From the NCBI GenBank assembly GCA_964625745.1, contig CAZVCJ010000118.1:1-12552 (forward strand): 12,552 nucleotides of DNA. Direction: 5' to 3'. Below are positions 11,972-12,552 of the stretch, piece after piece. Every line of letters starts with the position of its first letter. Within the stretch, counting starts at the first letter, position 1. This DNA comes from CAZVCJ01 sp964625745. Its GTDB lineage: Bacteria; Chloroflexota; Anaerolineae; VGOG01. The notes under the pieces were generated by a model. That model saw nothing but the letters and a program-made list of their open reading frames with translations, made no database searches and was not told the DNA's origin. A program made the position numbers and the translations under genes.

Positions 11972-12259
11972 ATGGACTTCCGAATCAGCGAAGCGGACTT
12001 ACATCCTCACTTGCGGGCTCGAATGAGGCAACGCGGCGTTACCCAGGAGGAAATTGAACAGACCCTGAACGAAGGGTGGAGAGCTACTGATGCCAAGCCT
12101 GGGACACTGGGAAAGACAATAGTGTTTCCCTACGAGCAGGAGTGGGAGGGGAAGTTCTACCTGGAGAAGGAGGTCACAGTGTATTACAAAAAGGCCGACG
12201 ACGACATCATTTTGCTGACAGTCAAGGCCCGGTATGGACTAGGGTTTCCACGGAGGTAG
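11972..12259 (+). CDS. DUF4258-like protein (toxin-like partner)
   Basis: A 95-residue protein starting MDFRISEADLHPHLRARMRQ, with the RMRQRGVTQEEIEQTL helix typical of DUF4258-like proteins, then beta-strand-rich KTIVFPYEQEWEGKFYLEKEVTVYYKKADDDIILLTVKARYG. Length is normal, so unlike 9266-9388 this copy seems intact. ATG 11972 is preferred (AGGGAAA just upstream); the frame extends to ATG 11948, which would begin inside the decayed Wzt material. DUF2283 follows after 4 nt. DUF4258 has structural links to RelE/BrnT-like mRNA interferases in some descriptions; toxin activity is inference. Confidence 0.75.
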   Translation: MDFRISEADLHPHLRARMRQRGVTQEEIEQTLNEGWRATDAKPGTLGKTIVFPYEQEWEGKFYLEKEVTVYYKKADDDIILLTVKARYGLGFPRR

Positions 12260-12263
12260 GCGA

Positions 12264-12491
12264 ATGAAGATAGAATACGACACGATTCGGGACTTGTTGT
12301 ATATTTGGTTTGGCACTCCTGGGGAGAAAGCCGCCAAGACTGAGACCGTAGTACCAGGTGTGCACGCTGATTTTGACAGGCAAGGGCGCTTGGTTGGGAT
12401 TGAAATTCTGGACGCCTCAGAGGTGTTGCGGCAGAAGGTGCAATTCGAGGTGGCGCTCATGCCCTCGTCTGTTGAGAGGGCGCCTGCTTGA
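12264..12491 (+). CDS. DUF2283 family small protein (antitoxin-like partner)
   Basis: A 75-residue protein matching DUF2283 clearly: MKIEYDTIRDLLYIWF, TETVVPGVHADFDRQGRLVGIEILDASEVL (the family's D-x-x-G-x-L-V-G-I-E-I-L-D-A-S stretch). GGAGGT (12252-12257) lies 6 nt before ATG 12264 and overlaps the stop of the DUF4258 gene, so the two are translationally coupled. It is paralogous to 9372-9611 but clearly diverged from it, so the two modules are not a recent duplication. Confidence 0.88.
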   Translation: MKIEYDTIRDLLYIWFGTPGEKAAKTETVVPGVHADFDRQGRLVGIEILDASEVLRQKVQFEVALMPSSVERAPA

Positions 12492-12541
12492 CACAGTCAC
12501 GTCAGGTGAAGCCACACAGATTTCACGAATTGCACAAAGTG

Positions 12542-12550
12542 TGGTAAAAT
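12542..12550 (+). promoter_or_regulatory. Possible extended -10 promoter at the right edge
   Basis: TGGTAAAAT is an extended -10-like sequence with only a weak TTTCAC 18 nt upstream. The inverted pair CCACAC (12512-12517) and GTGTGG (12539-12544) flanks it and might be an operator. Any gene it drives is outside the window. Confidence 0.25.
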
Positions 12551-12552
12551 TT

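Noticed and set aside
12488..12516. Promoter with TTGACA at 12488-12493
   Set aside because: It lies at the DUF2283 stop codon and no -10-like sequence occurs 16-18 nt downstream.

Overview
The window looks like a chromosomal segment of a moderately GC-rich bacterium, most likely an uncultured member of the Chloroflexota. The clues are the gene content (MoxR/DUF58/DUF4129 block, plant-like GDP-mannose epimerase, DUF4258/DUF2283 and DUF433/DUF5615 pairs) and the many short CCTTCG...GCTCAGG interspersed repeats. The taxon is an inference, because no rRNA or other strong marker is present.

Left part (1-6250): the C-terminal part of a large serine recombinase (2-790, AT-richer than its surroundings) ends inside a strong promoter (768-796). 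The promoter drives a compact operon of a MoxR AAA+ ATPase (846-1781), a DUF58 membrane-anchored protein (1783-3126) and a polytopic DUF4129 protein (3132-4577). The DUF58 gene carries two in-frame low-complexity repeat inserts. The DUF4129 stop codon lies within a large ACGTGAA-type hairpin (4542-4628), followed by a complete pyrG (CTP synthase, 4644-6248).

Middle (6251-8880): tRNA-Thr(CGT) has its own promoter and intrinsic terminator. After it comes a polysaccharide locus made of a winged-helix EPS-type regulator (6489-7055, near-leaderless, with a palindrome at the start site), a GDP-mannose 3,5-epimerase-like enzyme (7070-8035) and a Wzm-type ABC-2 permease (8032-8880). The three genes overlap or are tightly spaced, so they should be co-transcribed.

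Right part (8881-12552): a gene graveyard mixed with toxin-antitoxin-like modules. Three separate remnants of Wzt-type ABC ATPase genes (9112-9240, 9701-9826, 11741-11936) and the tail of a sugar-phosphate nucleotidyltransferase (9829-9987) are all that remains of the partners expected beside Wzm. No P-loop survives, so the permease has no ATPase here. Three of the interruptions in the Wzt remnants are 24 nt long and keep the frame; they are copies of one short repeat in both orientations. Between the remnants lie a deleted DUF4258 plus intact DUF2283 pair, an intact HEPN-MNT pair, a DUF433 antitoxin with a frameshifted DUF5615 PIN-like toxin, and an intact DUF4258-DUF2283 pair.

The main candidate for something undescribed is the 24-bp repeat unit and its frame-preserving insertion into coding DNA, followed by the dense set of small two-gene modules replacing a decaying export locus.
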